Assembly (NCBI RefSeq): GCF_900090325.1
Contig: NZ_FMHW01000002.1
Location: forward strand, 2,852,001-2,916,000
Length of the DNA stretch: 64,000 bases
Source of the DNA: Micromonospora pallida
GTDB taxonomy: Bacteria > Actinomycetota > Actinomycetes > Mycobacteriales > Micromonosporaceae
Direction: 5' to 3'
Shown: positions 40,937-51,700 of the stretch, piece by piece
Layout of the letters: each line of letters starts with the position of its first letter
Numbering within the stretch: position 1 is the first letter of the stretch
The notes under the pieces: generated by a model
Seen by the model: the letters and a program-made list of their open reading frames with translations, nothing else
Database searches by the model: none
Told to the model about the DNA's origin: nothing
Translations under genes and position numbers: made by a program

Positions 40937-41404
40937 GTGCTGGGGCTGCTCTCCGGGCTGTCCGCACCCCTGCCCCCGCCGGCGCGGTACGCGGGCATCG
41001 TGGCGGTGGCGATGCTGGGCCTGTTCCGCGAACTGGGCCTCGTGCCGGTCCGGCTGCCACAGAACGCCCGGCAGGTGCCGCAGGACGTCCTGCAACGCAA
41101 CCCGCGACGCGGGGCACTGCAGTTCGGCTTCGAACTCGGCACCGGCGTCCGCACCTACGTCTCCGCAAGCGCGCCGTACGTGCTGGCCGCCGCGCTCCTC
41201 CTCGCCGGTCAGCACCTGACCGTGGCGGTGCTCGCCGGGGTCGGCTTCGGCGTCGGGCGTGCGCTCACCCCGCTGACCCGCCGCGCCGCCGGCTCGGGCG
41301 ACCGGTGGGACGCGGACCTCCGGGCCCGGCTGCGGACGATCACCGTCAGCGGCTGTGCCGTGCTGGTGGTCGCCTTCGCCCTGCTGGCCGTCCGCGTGTG
41401 GTAG
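40937..41404 (+). CDS. Polytopic membrane protein of the mau-like cassette (possible C-terminal fragment)
   Basis: A 155-aa open frame starts at a GTG without a good ribosome site. In-frame sequence from 40820 to 40936 is also membrane-like (VLLALFSTGLVAGGLLSG), which suggests the true protein begins upstream, before the TGA. TM-like stretches are YAGIVAVAMLGLF, APYVLAAALLLAGQ, LTVAVLAGVGFGVG and VSGCAVLVVAFALLAV. Between them is a loop, QNARQVPQDVLQRNPRRGALQFGFELGTGVRTYV, with Gln/Asn/Arg. I do not recognise a family. It is probably an inner-membrane component of the Cys-rich protein system. Confidence 0.55.
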   Translation: MLGLLSGLSAPLPPPARYAGIVAVAMLGLFRELGLVPVRLPQNARQVPQDVLQRNPRRGALQFGFELGTGVRTYVSASAPYVLAAALLLAGQHLTVAVLAGVGFGVGRALTPLTRRAAGSGDRWDADLRARLRTITVSGCAVLVVAFALLAVRVW

Positions 41405-41532
41405 CCGGCCCGGCCATGCACAACAGGGAGCCGGTGTCGTGGTCGCCCGACCCGAATTGCCGACAGGCGAACATTCCGGTGGCCGCTCCCGCCGTTCTGC
41501 CGGTGCCGGGCCGGCACGAGCACCCTGGCGCG

Positions 41533-41561
41533 TTGACAGGCTCCAAGCCGATCCCAATTAT
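41533..41561 (+). promoter_or_regulatory. Promoter of the GH42-like gene
   Basis: A perfect TTGACA (41533-41538) and AATTAT (41556-41561) are separated by 17 bp, in the only AT-rich patch of the 227-bp gap, 70 bp before the ATG. A GTGCCGG-CCGGCAC dyad lies just upstream (41503-41517). Confidence 0.55.
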
Positions 41562-41631
41562 CGACTGTCATGAATTCACTTGGAGCGCATCGGCGGCGAC
41601 TGGCCGCCCTGGGCCCGCGTCGGGAGGGCGC

Positions 41632-44352
41632 ATGAGACGCCCCACCGCCTTTCTGCTCGCGCTGGTCATGGCGCTGCTGACGCTGGTCGTGCCGGCCGGA
41701 CCCGCCCAGGCCGACGCCTGGTCCGGCCCACAGACGACGATCGTCAACCGCAACGGCCGCAAGGTGATCCGACTGTGCGACCAGGGCGGCGCCTGCCGCA
41801 CGACCACGCCGTTCTTCATGGCCCTGAACTCGCAGAGCCAGCCGGTCAACAACGGCGACTGGCGGTACGTCGACTACCAGGCCCAGTTGGCGGCGGCGAA
41901 CACCGCCGCGGCGGACATGAACGTCGCGCCCATGCTCCAGGTGCACCTGGCGAGCACCAGTGACGCGTTCATCGACCAGTTGGCCGGCCGACTCAACCAG
42001 CTCAACCCCCGGCCGTACCTGATGGTCCGCTTCTACCTCCAGGACGGGCCGCCCGGCGCCGAGCCGATGCGGATGCAGGACCTGCAGGGCACGGTGCGCG
42101 ACGACACCAATGGCGCGGGCCATCCGTGGACGCTCGACGAGGCGTGGCTGGCCTACCAGGAGCAGCAGATCACCCGGGTGCTGACCCGGATGGACGCCCA
42201 GTACCCCGGCCGGGTGATGGCTGTGATGATCAAGTACGCGAACGGCGGCGAGTGGTTCTACCGGCCGTACGGATGGAACGACACCACCGGCAAGATGCTG
42301 GAGTGGGGTGACCCGAACCTCTGCGCCACCGGCACCGACGGCGTACGCGCCTGCGGGCTGCACCCCTGGACCAACGACGCCGGCACGCGGCCCGGCCCGC
42401 GCGGGCGCCACTCGTTCCACCTGGGCGACTACGCCAGCAGCACGCAGGCCGGCTTCTGCTCGTGGAGCGGGCTCCCGGCGAGCCTGGTGCCGGGTTGCCG
42501 GGCGGCGACGACGACCGAGCGCAACAACGCCGTACCCGGTGGATCGCCGCCGCTCTCCGGTGCGTCGCGCGGCACCGTGCTGGACCCGGCGGACCTGAAC
42601 TCGCTGCGGGCCGCCAAGTACCACCAGTACCTGTCGTCGCGTAACGTCGCGGCGATCAACCGGCTGCTGGCGAAGGCCAAGCAGGTGACCGGGAACCGCG
42701 TGCTGACCGGCGTCTTCTACGGCTACCTCTACGGTCTGGCCGCCGAACTGCCGGTCAGCGGGCACAACGACCTCACCACGTTGGTCGACAGCCCGTACGT
42801 GGATCTCGTCAGCGCCCCCTACTCCTACGGCAACGGTCGTCACCTGGGCTACGGCTTCGTCCCGCAGGGACCACCGGACAGCATGCGGCTGACGAACAAG
42901 CTGTGGATGGACGAGGACGACACCCGTACCCTCTTCGCCCGTCCCTGCCCCACGCCGCCCGGCTTCCAGACCGCCACGAACCTCTGGGACAGCATCCGCC
43001 TGCTGCGCCGCAACCTGGCCACCACCGCGATCGGCGGCCGGGCCCAGTACTTCCTGGACCTGCAGGGCTGTGGCTGGTTCGGCGACCCGGACCGGGCCGA
43101 CGAGTCGCAGACCCTGTGGGCGAACCTCCAGTCGGTGTTCCGGGCCATCGACAAGATCCAGCACGGCGGTGCGAACGCCTACCAACCGCAGGTCGCGGTC
43201 TTCGTGGACGACGTGTCCCCCAACCACCAGCCCGGCCTCACCCCGGCCGGCGAGCACACCTACAGCTACGCCGTCGACCAGCTACCCAACCTGGTGGACG
43301 ACCTGACCCGGCTCGGCACCCCGGTACGGCACTACCTGCTCAGCGACCTGACCAAGGGCAACCTGGACCTGAGCGCGATCAAGCTCGCCATCCTGCCCAA
43401 CGCGTACGTGGTCTCCTCGACCCTCCGCTCGGCGATCAACACGAAGCTGAAGACGCCCGGACGCACCGTCCTGTCCCAGTACGCCGCCGGGTACGTGCAG
43501 GACAACCAGGCCGCCTCGACCGCGTCGATGACCGCGCTCACCGGCATCACCGTGGCGAGGGGCAACGGGACGCCCGCGCTGAGCCAGAACTACTCCTTCG
43601 TCGGGCAGAGCGGTGGCCCGGCGTACCCGCTGACGCCCTGGTTCACCGTCACCGATCCGGGCGCGACGACCCTGGGCAGCTACCAGGTCGGCGGGGTGTC
43701 GCTGGCCCGCAAGGTGATCCCGGTCGCGGGTGGCAGCTACACGTCCGTCTACGCTGCCGCGCCCAAACTGCCGCTGGCCGCGCTGCGCCGGATCAGCGAG
43801 GACGCCGGTGTGCACCACTTCGCGCCGGCCGGCGACACGGTGGAGGCGGCCGGCAACATGCTGATGGTGCACGCGGGCAGCAGCGGCACGAAGACCGTAC
43901 GGCTGCCGCAGAGCATGCCCCGGGTCTACGAGACCGCCCTGTACCCGAGTGACGTCGAGATGTGCCGCAACTGCACGCAACTGGCGAACCTGCCGTTCAA
44001 CCAGGGCGACACGCGGGTGTTCCGCTGGACCTCGCCGCCCCGGGGCAACTTCGAGCTGCTCACCGGCGCCACCGTTGAGGGCTGGGCGGCCGACCTGGAC
44101 CAGCCCGCCACCTCCTCGGCGGTGGCCGTGTACCGGGGCGGACCGGCGGGCGTGGGCACATACCTGGGCGACTTCCCGACCGCGACCAACCGCCCGGACG
44201 TGAACGCCTACTTCGGCATCACCGGCGTGCACGGCTTCCGGTTCACGCTCGCCGGCTGCTCACCGGGCACCCAGATCCACGTCTACGCCCTCGACCCGGA
44301 GGGCGGCAACGGCGACGGCAGCACCTACCTGGGAGCCCGTTCCTGCACCTGA
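41632..44352 (+). CDS. Secreted GH42-like glycoside hydrolase (putative)
   Basis: The 906-aa protein has a Sec signal peptide (FLLALVMALLTLVVPAGP, cleaved after AQA, about 27). The catalytic TIM barrel resembles clan-A, family-42 beta-galactosidase-like hydrolases. Possible acid/base Glu is in KYANGGEWFY and possible nucleophile Glu in KLWMDEDDTRT. Typical surrounding segments are VFYGYLYGLA, SGHNDLTTLVDSPYVDLVSAPYSYG and MRLTNKLW. A following domain (LGTPVRHYLLSDL, IKLAILPNAYVVSS) resembles the class-I glutamine amidotransferase-like trimerisation domain of that family. Its C-terminal part is a beta-rich region with cysteines (EMCRNCTQ, GCSPG, RSCT). The ATG follows GGGAGGG. Substrate cannot be read. 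A hairpin separates it from the radical SAM gene. Confidence 0.75.
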   Translation: MRRPTAFLLALVMALLTLVVPAGPAQADAWSGPQTTIVNRNGRKVIRLCDQGGACRTTTPFFMALNSQSQPVNNGDWRYVDYQAQLAAANTAAADMNVAPMLQVHLASTSDAFIDQLAGRLNQLNPRPYLMVRFYLQDGPPGAEPMRMQDLQGTVRDDTNGAGHPWTLDEAWLAYQEQQITRVLTRMDAQYPGRVMAVMIKYANGGEWFYRPYGWNDTTGKMLEWGDPNLCATGTDGVRACGLHPWTNDAGTRPGPRGRHSFHLGDYASSTQAGFCSWSGLPASLVPGCRAATTTERNNAVPGGSPPLSGASRGTVLDPADLNSLRAAKYHQYLSSRNVAAINRLLAKAKQVTGNRVLTGVFYGYLYGLAAELPVSGHNDLTTLVDSPYVDLVSAPYSYGNGRHLGYGFVPQGPPDSMRLTNKLWMDEDDTRTLFARPCPTPPGFQTATNLWDSIRLLRRNLATTAIGGRAQYFLDLQGCGWFGDPDRADESQTLWANLQSVFRAIDKIQHGGANAYQPQVAVFVDDVSPNHQPGLTPAGEHTYSYAVDQLPNLVDDLTRLGTPVRHYLLSDLTKGNLDLSAIKLAILPNAYVVSSTLRSAINTKLKTPGRTVLSQYAAGYVQDNQAASTASMTALTGITVARGNGTPALSQNYSFVGQSGGPAYPLTPWFTVTDPGATTLGSYQVGGVSLARKVIPVAGGSYTSVYAAAPKLPLAALRRISEDAGVHHFAPAGDTVEAAGNMLMVHAGSSGTKTVRLPQSMPRVYETALYPSDVEMCRNCTQLANLPFNQGDTRVFRWTSPPRGNFELLTGATVEGWAADLDQPATSSAVAVYRGGPAGVGTYLGDFPTATNRPDVNAYFGITGVHGFRFTLAGCSPGTQIHVYALDPEGGNGDGSTYLGARSCT

Positions 44353-44369
44353 CACCGGACGCTGACCCG

Positions 44370-44405
44370 CAGGCGGTGCACGGCGCCGGCATCGTGCACC
44401 GCCTG
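44370..44405 (+). terminator. Hairpin between GH42-like and radical SAM genes
   Basis: A perfect 13-bp stem (CAGGCGGTGCACG / CGTGCACCGCCTG; arms 44370-44382 and 44393-44405, 10-nt loop) sits 17 bp after the hydrolase stop and 14 bp before the next ATG. It may terminate the former and also act as an operator for the latter. Confidence 0.6.
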
Positions 44406-44419
44406 GCACAATCGCCGCC

Positions 44420-45736
44420 ATGGACGCTCCCGATCTCGTGCTGGTGCTGCGTTACCGCAAGGCGGTGACGTACGGGTTCCACGTCCTGCTCGGGGCGTTG
44501 GAGGAACACCCGACCAGCACCCGGTACGAGGTCCGGTTCGGCGAGACCCCGGAGGCGACGGCGACCCACGTCCGGGCCGCCCTCGGCACCGGGGCGGGGC
44601 GGGTGCTGGTGCTCTGGTCGTTCTACTCGCCGGACGCCGAGGCGCTGGCCGAGGAGCTGGCGCTGATCCGTGGGCTGGTCGACGCCCCGAACGTGGCGCA
44701 CGTCGCGGGCGGGGTGCACGCCACCGCCGAGCCCGGGCAGACCCTGGACGCCGGATGGGACGTCGCCGCGGTCGGGGAGGGCGAGACGACGCTGCTGCGC
44801 CTGGTGGACGCGGCCGGCGACCCGACCGGGATCCCCGGCCTCGCGTACCGTGACCCCGCCGGGGCGGTCGTCCGGACCCGGCGCCCGGAGCGCCGGCCGC
44901 TCGACGAGTTCCGGGGCTTCTCGCTGCGGTGGAACCGGTTCAACGCGTTGGAGATCACGCGGGGTTGCGTTTTCTCCTGCCGGTTCTGCCAGACCCCGTT
45001 CATGTTCTCCGCCAAGTTCCGGCACCGCAGTGTGGCGAACGTCCGCTGGCACGTCGACGCGATGCGCGAGCGCGGGCTGCGGGACGTCCGGTTCATCACC
45101 CCGACCGCGCTGTCGTACGGGAGTCAGACGGACGAGCCGAACCTCGACGCGGTCGAGGAGCTGCTCGCCTCCTGTCGGGAGGGGATCGGCCCGAACGGAC
45201 GGGTCTTCTTCGGCTCCTTCCCCAGCGAGATCCGCCCCGAGCACCTCACCCGGGACGCGCTGCGGCTGGTCCGGAAGTACTGCGCCAACACCAACATCAT
45301 CGTGGGCGCGCAGTCCGGCTCGGACCGGATCCTGGACGCCGCCAAGCGTGGGCACGGCGTCGAGGAGGTGCGACGGGCGGTACGCCTCGGCGTCGAGGAG
45401 GGCTTCGGGATCAACGTCGACATGATCTTCGGCATGCCCGGCGAGGACCAGGCCGACGTGACGGCGTCCCTGCGGTTGGCCCAGGAGTTGGCCGACCTCG
45501 GGGCCCGGATCCACGCGCACACCTTCATGCCGTTGCCCGGCACTCCCTGGCGGGAGGCGCCACCGGGGGACGTCGCTCCGGAGACCATCCGGGAGGTGGA
45601 CCGGCTCTCCCAGCGCGGCGCCCTGTACGGCCACTGGCAGAAGCAGCGGGACCACGCGGCCCGGCTGGCCGCGGCCGCCAACGCGCACCCCCGGCCCGGC
45701 CGCAGCCGCACCATCCTGCCCGTCGTGGACCGATAA
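44420..45736 (+). CDS. Radical SAM protein of the B12-binding-domain type
   Basis: This 438-aa protein begins with a Rossmann-like, B12-binding-type domain (about 1-130; VLVLWSFYSPDAEALAEELALIRG, VAHVAGGVHATAEP, VGEGE). The DxHxxG cobalamin-ligand motif is not seen. The radical SAM barrel has the cluster cysteines CVFSCRFC (Cys183, Cys187, Cys190). GAQSGSDRILDAAKRGH, VDMIFGMPGEDQADV and HTFMPLPGTPW are the usual barrel motifs for SAM binding and the distal strands. The layout matches a family of uncharacterised 'B12-binding/radical SAM' proteins known mostly from archaea and some bacteria (MJ_1487 type). The ATG has no clear Shine-Dalgarno sequence; CACAAT 7 bp upstream suggests leaderless transcription. 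No substrate peptide or partner is obvious. Confidence 0.85.
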   Translation: MDAPDLVLVLRYRKAVTYGFHVLLGALEEHPTSTRYEVRFGETPEATATHVRAALGTGAGRVLVLWSFYSPDAEALAEELALIRGLVDAPNVAHVAGGVHATAEPGQTLDAGWDVAAVGEGETTLLRLVDAAGDPTGIPGLAYRDPAGAVVRTRRPERRPLDEFRGFSLRWNRFNALEITRGCVFSCRFCQTPFMFSAKFRHRSVANVRWHVDAMRERGLRDVRFITPTALSYGSQTDEPNLDAVEELLASCREGIGPNGRVFFGSFPSEIRPEHLTRDALRLVRKYCANTNIIVGAQSGSDRILDAAKRGHGVEEVRRAVRLGVEEGFGINVDMIFGMPGEDQADVTASLRLAQELADLGARIHAHTFMPLPGTPWREAPPGDVAPETIREVDRLSQRGALYGHWQKQRDHAARLAAAANAHPRPGRSRTILPVVDR

Positions 45737-45754
45737 CGAGCCCGACGCACGGTG

Positions 45755-45786
45755 CGGGGTCCGGCCCCGTAGGGAGCCGGACCCCG
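45755..45786. terminator. Bidirectional hairpin before the RTX gene end
   Basis: A perfect 11-bp stem (CGGGGTCCGGC / GCCGGACCCCG; arms 45755-45765 and 45776-45786, 10-nt loop) lies between the convergent radical SAM and RTX genes. Confidence 0.65.
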
Positions 45787-45792
45787 GGCGGA

Positions 45793-48700
45793 TCAGTCGG
45801 TGCAGGACGGTGCGTCGAAGTGTCCCGGAGTGCCCGGGAACGCCTTTCCGGCTCCCTGATCCGCGTTGTCGCGCGGGTAGACGTAGGACAGCTCCAGGAA
45901 GGCCGAGGTGCCGGCCGTGGTCACGTCGGTCGCGCTACGACCGGCGCCGGTGGCCCAGGCCAGCCGGGTGAGGAAGTCCTGCATGGCCGGGCTGTGCTGG
46001 CGGATGTCGTTGAACCCGCCGTAGGCCGCGTTGCAGTGGGTGAACAGGTTGTAAGCGCCGTTCCAGTCGAACATCCGGTCCCCGTTGTTCGGCCCGTTCG
46101 CCGTCACGTCGCCCTGCATCACGTCCCGGTCCCAGCCGCCGTACATCCAGTCGGTGCCGTGGTGGTGCTGGTTGTCGGCCACCACGTCGTTGTCCAGGCC
46201 CGTCATCTCGAACCAGCGGCACGGGTCGACCGTGCCCTCCGCCAGGTCCACCGGCCAGGCCCCGGCCGCGCAGTTGTCCGGGTAGGAGCCGCGCGGACGG
46301 AAGTCCAGCAGGTCGGAGCTGAGCACCGCGGTCACGGCCGGGCCGCTGGTCGCCCCGGCGCCGCCGAAGAGGTGGTCGACGTACTGGTCGCGGTCGCCCC
46401 GGGCGGCGGCGCTGAAGACGCCGTTCACCTGGCACTGCGGGTTGGCCGCGTCGAGCACCGGGTCGCAGCCCTTGCCGCCCCACAGCACGTCCGACCCTTC
46501 CGACCCGAACAGCTGGTCGCCGCCGCTGTCGCCGTTGGCGACGTCGTCACCGAAGCCGGCGTGGATGTTGTCCGACCCGGCGCCGCCACGAATCCAGTCG
46601 CCCGCCCCGGCGGTCAGCCCAGCGTGCGGCATGGGCGCCGAGGTGGAGCTGCCGATCCAGGCGTCGCCGTCGGTGTCGTGCAGCAGGTCCACCCGCCGGT
46701 CGTAGTCGCCGGCCCGGAACCCGGTGAACGTCTCCTGCGGGACGGACGACAGCGTCGCGGTGAAGCCCAGCGCCGCCACGTCGTCGGCGTTGAGGTACTG
46801 GTTCATCACGCCGCCCCGGTCGCCGAGGATGGCGTCGGCGCCGTCGTCGCCGTACAGGGTGTCGGCACCGAGTTCACCGAAGATGTCGTCGTCGCCGTCA
46901 CCGCCCCGGATCATGTCGTCGCCGTCCTGGCCCCAGACGCCGTCGTTGCCGGCATCTCCGTAGAGCTGGTCGGCCCCGAAGGCGCCGGTCGGCTCGCAGG
47001 TGGCCTGGGCGGTGGTGCAGAACCGGGTGGCCGGGCCGGGCAGCGCCGGGTCGTGGGTGCGGACCCGGGTGGCGTCGGCCGGCACCGCGCCGGTCGGGTA
47101 CCGCTCGGTGTAGACCTTCTCGGCCTGACTGCCGTTGACCGTGGTCACCGTGCGTAGCAGCGAGCCGTTGTCGCCGAGGAGCACGTCGTCGGCGCCGTTG
47201 CCCTCGACCACGTCCCCGGTGTCCCGGAAGCCGGCGGCCGAGCTGCCGCCGATCAGGTCGTCCTGACCGGCCGGGGCGCCGGCCCCGACCAGGTCAGCGG
47301 CGGCCGCCGGGGTCCCCGGCCAGCCCGGGTTGGGCAGGGCGGTGACCGTGGCCCGTCCGGCCGCCGTCAGGGCGCTGTCGCCGCGCAGGAGATCCGCGCC
47401 GCCGTTGCCCTCGGCGTAGTCGCCGTCACCGTCGCCGGTCAGCGCGTCGTCGCCGTCCTGGCCCCAGAGGGTGTCGACACCGTCGCCGCCGCTGATCCGG
47501 TCGGCGCCGTACCGGTTGGCGACGGCCGCCGCCCGGTCCAGCAGCACCACGATCCGTGGGCCGAACGGGCTGCCGTCGGCGGCGAGCCGGACGGTCACCG
47601 GGGTCGGTTGCTCACCGGGCAGCGGGCGGAGAACCGCGCCGTTGTCGCCGATGACCGCGTCGGAGCCGGGTCCACCGAAGAGGGCGTCCGCGGTGTCCGG
47701 CTGGCCCGTCGTGGTCGCGCCGCTCCCGTCGTACGCGGTGCTGGAGCCGCCGACCAGGTCGTCGTCACCGGCGTTGCCCTCGACCCAGTCGGAGCCCGGG
47801 CCGCCCTCGGCGAAGTCGGCGCCGGCGTCGGCGTGGATCCGGTCCGGTCCGCCCTGGCCGAGGAGGACGTCGTCGCCGTCCCCACCGAAGACCAGGTCCC
47901 CACCACTGGTGCCGGCCGTCGGGGCGAACCCGAGGTCGAGCAGGGTGATCCTGCGTGGCGGGCCGGTCCGCCCCTGGGTGATCCGGGTGGCGTCGGTGGT
48001 GGCCGGCGCGAAGCGGGCGTTGTCCCCGGCGATCAGGTCCGCGTCGGCGTCCCCGTGGAGTTCGTCGCCGGTGTCCGGTCGACCGACACCGGCGGCCGGC
48101 TCCTGCCCGGAGCCACCGACGATCTCGTCGCGACCCTGGTCGCCGTGGACGAGGTCGGCGCCGTTGTTGCCCTCGAGCTGGTCGTCTCCGCCGTCGCCGT
48201 TGATCCGGTCGTCGCCCAGGCCACCGTAGACGAGGTCGGCGTCCCCGCCGCCGGAGATCACGTCTCCGGCGCCGGCCCCGGCGTCGTCACCGGCCAGGTC
48301 CAGCGGGTACGGCCCGACGTCCCCGATGCGCGGGGTGCCGTTGTCGCCGACGATCCGGTCGGTGCCGTCCTCGCCGTAGAGGTGGTCCCGTCCGTCGGTG
48401 AGGCCGGCGGCGCGTCCGCCGCCGTAGAGGACGTCGTTGTCCGGGCCGCCGAGGACCTGGTCGCCGCCGGCGTTGCCCTCGGCGGTGTCGGCTCCGGGGC
48501 CGCCGAAGAGGCCGTCGTCGCCGGTGTTGCCGAAGAGCAGGTCGTCGCCGTCGTCACCGTGCAGCTGGTCGACGCCGTTGCCGCCCCAGGCCCGGTCGGT
48601 CCCGCCGCCCAGGTGCAGGGTGTCGTCGCCGAGCTGGCCGCAGGCGCGGTCGTCGCCGCCGCCGAGGTCGGCCCGGTCGTCGCCGCCACCGGCGGTGACG

Positions 48701-51700
48701 ACCTCCGTCCCGGCGCCGCCGAGGATGAGGTCGGCCGCGCCCTGGTCGGCGGGGGTCGGCTGGGCCTCGGCGAGGGTGGCGTCGGCGCAGGTCTCGGCGG
48801 GCAGGTGCCGGTCCCCGAAGACCGTCGACCCGCCGTCGCCGCCGATCAGGTGGTCGCTGCCCAGACCGCCGACGAGCAGCTTGGTCTGCGGCTGGGTGTT
48901 CGCCGGCAGCGGCTCGTGGGTGACCTGGCGGAACGGCCCGTAGCCGTCCGTGCCGTCCGCCTCGCCGACCTGGGACGGTTCGGCGATGACGTAGTCCTCG
49001 CCGGGGCCGCCGAACAGCTCGTCGGTGCCATAGCCGCCGACCAGCACGTCGTCGCCGCCGTAGCCGAAGACCCGGCCGGTCTGGCCGTTGGCCGAATGCG
49101 AGATGACCAGGTCCACACCGGCGCTGCCGTGCACGGTGTCCTGACCGGCGCCGGTGTCGACCTGGTTGACCAGCCCGGCGTCGCCGGTGCCGGCCTGGTC
49201 CGCGTCGGCGGGGACGTCGGTGTCGTACGTGTGGATGGTGTCGTCGCCCTTACCGCCGTTGACGGTGTCCGCGCCGGAGCCGCCGACCAGCGTGTTCCCG
49301 CCGTTGGGCCGGTCGTCGACCAGCACGCCGAGCACGTCGTCGCCGCCGTTGCCGTAGACGGTGCTGGCCCCGTGCCCGACGGTGACGTGGTCGTCCGCGT
49401 CCGCATCGGCCTGGTCGGCGGTCGGGGCGGTCAGGGTGGTCCAGTCGACGAGCCCGGTGAGGGTCTTGTCGCCGGCCCCGGTGCGCACGGTGGTGGCGCC
49501 CCGGTCGGTGCCGCCGAGGCCGCTGTCGCCGGCGACCACGTTGTCGCCGTCCCCGGTGGTGATGCTGTCGTTCCCGGCGCCGCCGGCGACCCGGCTGACC
49601 ACGCCGGCCGCCTCGGCGGTGACGATCACGTCGTCGCCGCCACGGCCGTCCACGTACGCCGGCCCGGTCCCGGTCCGGATCCGGTCCTTGCCGTCGGAGC
49701 CGAGCACCACGGCGGTCTTGTCGAACGCGGAGGTCCGGGTGCCGTCGCCGCTGGTGTCGCCGTCGCCGAGCAGCAGCACCGACAGGGACGTGTTGCTCGG
49801 GTCGGCGGCCTCGTAGCCGCGCCCGTCGACGACCACCCGGGTCAGGGCCGGGTCGAGGAACTCCTGCCGACGGCCGAGGGCCTCGACCGCGAAGCCGTCG
49901 AAGTCGTCCGTGGCGCCCGGGGTGCCCGCGTCGGCGTGGTGCAGCGCGTACACCTTGACCACGTCACCGGCGTAGGTGCCGGCGCCGTTGTCCCACGCCT
50001 TGTCGCCGCGCTGTTCCTTCTTGCCGAACTTGCCGGCGAAGACGACCAGGGTGTCCCCGGCGGTGCCGGCGAGTTCCGGTGGTGGCGGGGAACAGTCCGG
50101 TTGCGCTCGGAAGTCGAGCAGGGTCGCGTCGACCAGGGTGAAGTTGAACTTCTTCTTGAACAGGAACAGGTTGATGGTGACGTAGACCCGCAGGAAGACC
50201 GAGAGCCGTCCGCTGGTGGTGAAGAGGCAGATCGGGTTGTTCAGCAGCGCCTGGAGGAACTCGCTGGTACGGAACTTCCCGTCGTTGTTCGGGTCGTTCC
50301 AGCTGAAGCCGACGGTGAGCCGGATGCCTCCCTCGATGCCGACCTTCACGATCAGCACGCTCACCTCGGCTCCGGCGGCGATCTCACCGGTCAGGGTGAC
50401 CACCGGTACCGGCTTGCCGCTGCTGTCGGCGGTCTTGAAGTAGAGCCCGTCGAGCAGGCTCACCGCGTCGACGGACGTGCCGTCGGTGGCCGCCTCGATC
50501 GCGTGCCGGATGCCGGCGGTGTCCAGGCCGGCGATGAACCGGGCGGTCACCGAGGCGCTGCCGGAGAGCGTCACGAAGACCGGCGGCGGGGCGTAGACCG
50601 GGCCGAACGACTGCCGCCAGCTGAAGCCGAGCGCCAGCGGACCCGAGTCGAAGCTGATCAGCTCGACGTCCTGGCCCAGCAGGAGCCCGAACAGCGAGCC
50701 CGGGTTGTCGAAGATCGGGAAGCTGAAGCCGGTCTTCTGGGCGTTGTTCTCGCCGTCGGCGGTCGGGGTGAACAGCTTCTCGCCGTCGTCGCCGGCGGCC
50801 TCGTCGACCTTCTCCTTCACCTGCGCGCCGGAGGCCGGGTGGTAGTCGGAGGTACGGTCGATCAGGCTCTCGGCCGAGGCCGGGGAGACCTCCGTGGTCA
50901 ACGCCTTGGCGCTGTCCATCTTGAACGCACCCAGCGGGATGGAGCAGCCCGAGTCGCAGTCGGGTATCCGGTTGACGAAGGTGACCACGGCGCGGACGGT
51001 GTCGATGAAGTCGAGCTTCGGCCCGCCGTTGAGGGTGCTGAAGGTCTTGGCGAGCCAGACCAGGGTGATGTCGGGGCCGCCGGTGGCCTTCGACAGGTCC
51101 GACAGCACCGGGATGGGCGCGTACAGGGTGTCGATGACCGGCTGGAGCGGACCGGTGACGGCCTTGAGCTTCTCCACCACCGGCTTGAGGATCTTGTCGA
51201 AGAAGGCGCCGGCGTCCAGGGCGATGTCGGTGAACGTCACCTTCAGCGGCGTGGTGACGCCGTCGCCCGTGGCGGTGAGCCCGCCCCGCTTGTGCTCCAG
51301 ACCCCAGTGCAGGCCGAAGTTGGCGCTGATGCCGGGCAGCGCCGAGTCCTCACCACCGGTGTCGACGGCCGCCGCCAGCTTCCAGTCGATCTTGACTTGG
51401 GCGGTCAGGTCGGTGGCGAGCAGCGAGCCCAGGTCGGCGAACTCGGCCAGGGTGAGCCGGTCGTCCGGGTTGGCCGTGCAGTCGGCGGCGACGGTGGGAT
51501 CGAAGCAGCTCTTCTCCCCCGGCGAGCCCTTCAGGTCGATGCCGAAGTACGCCTTCACGAGCGGGTCGGTGGTCCGCTTGGTCGCCGTCACCTGGATGAA
51601 GGCGAGCTGGGCGGCGAGGTCGCCGGTCATGTCGAACTGCGCGCCGACCTGCACCTCGGGCGAGGCGTCACCGTCGTGGGTGGGGACATAGAAGCCCTCG

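Noticed and set aside
46450..49760. Repetitive DNA that could suggest a CRISPR array or satellite
   Set aside because: The periodicity is in-frame RTX nonapeptide coding sequence with diverged units and no constant repeat/spacer structure.
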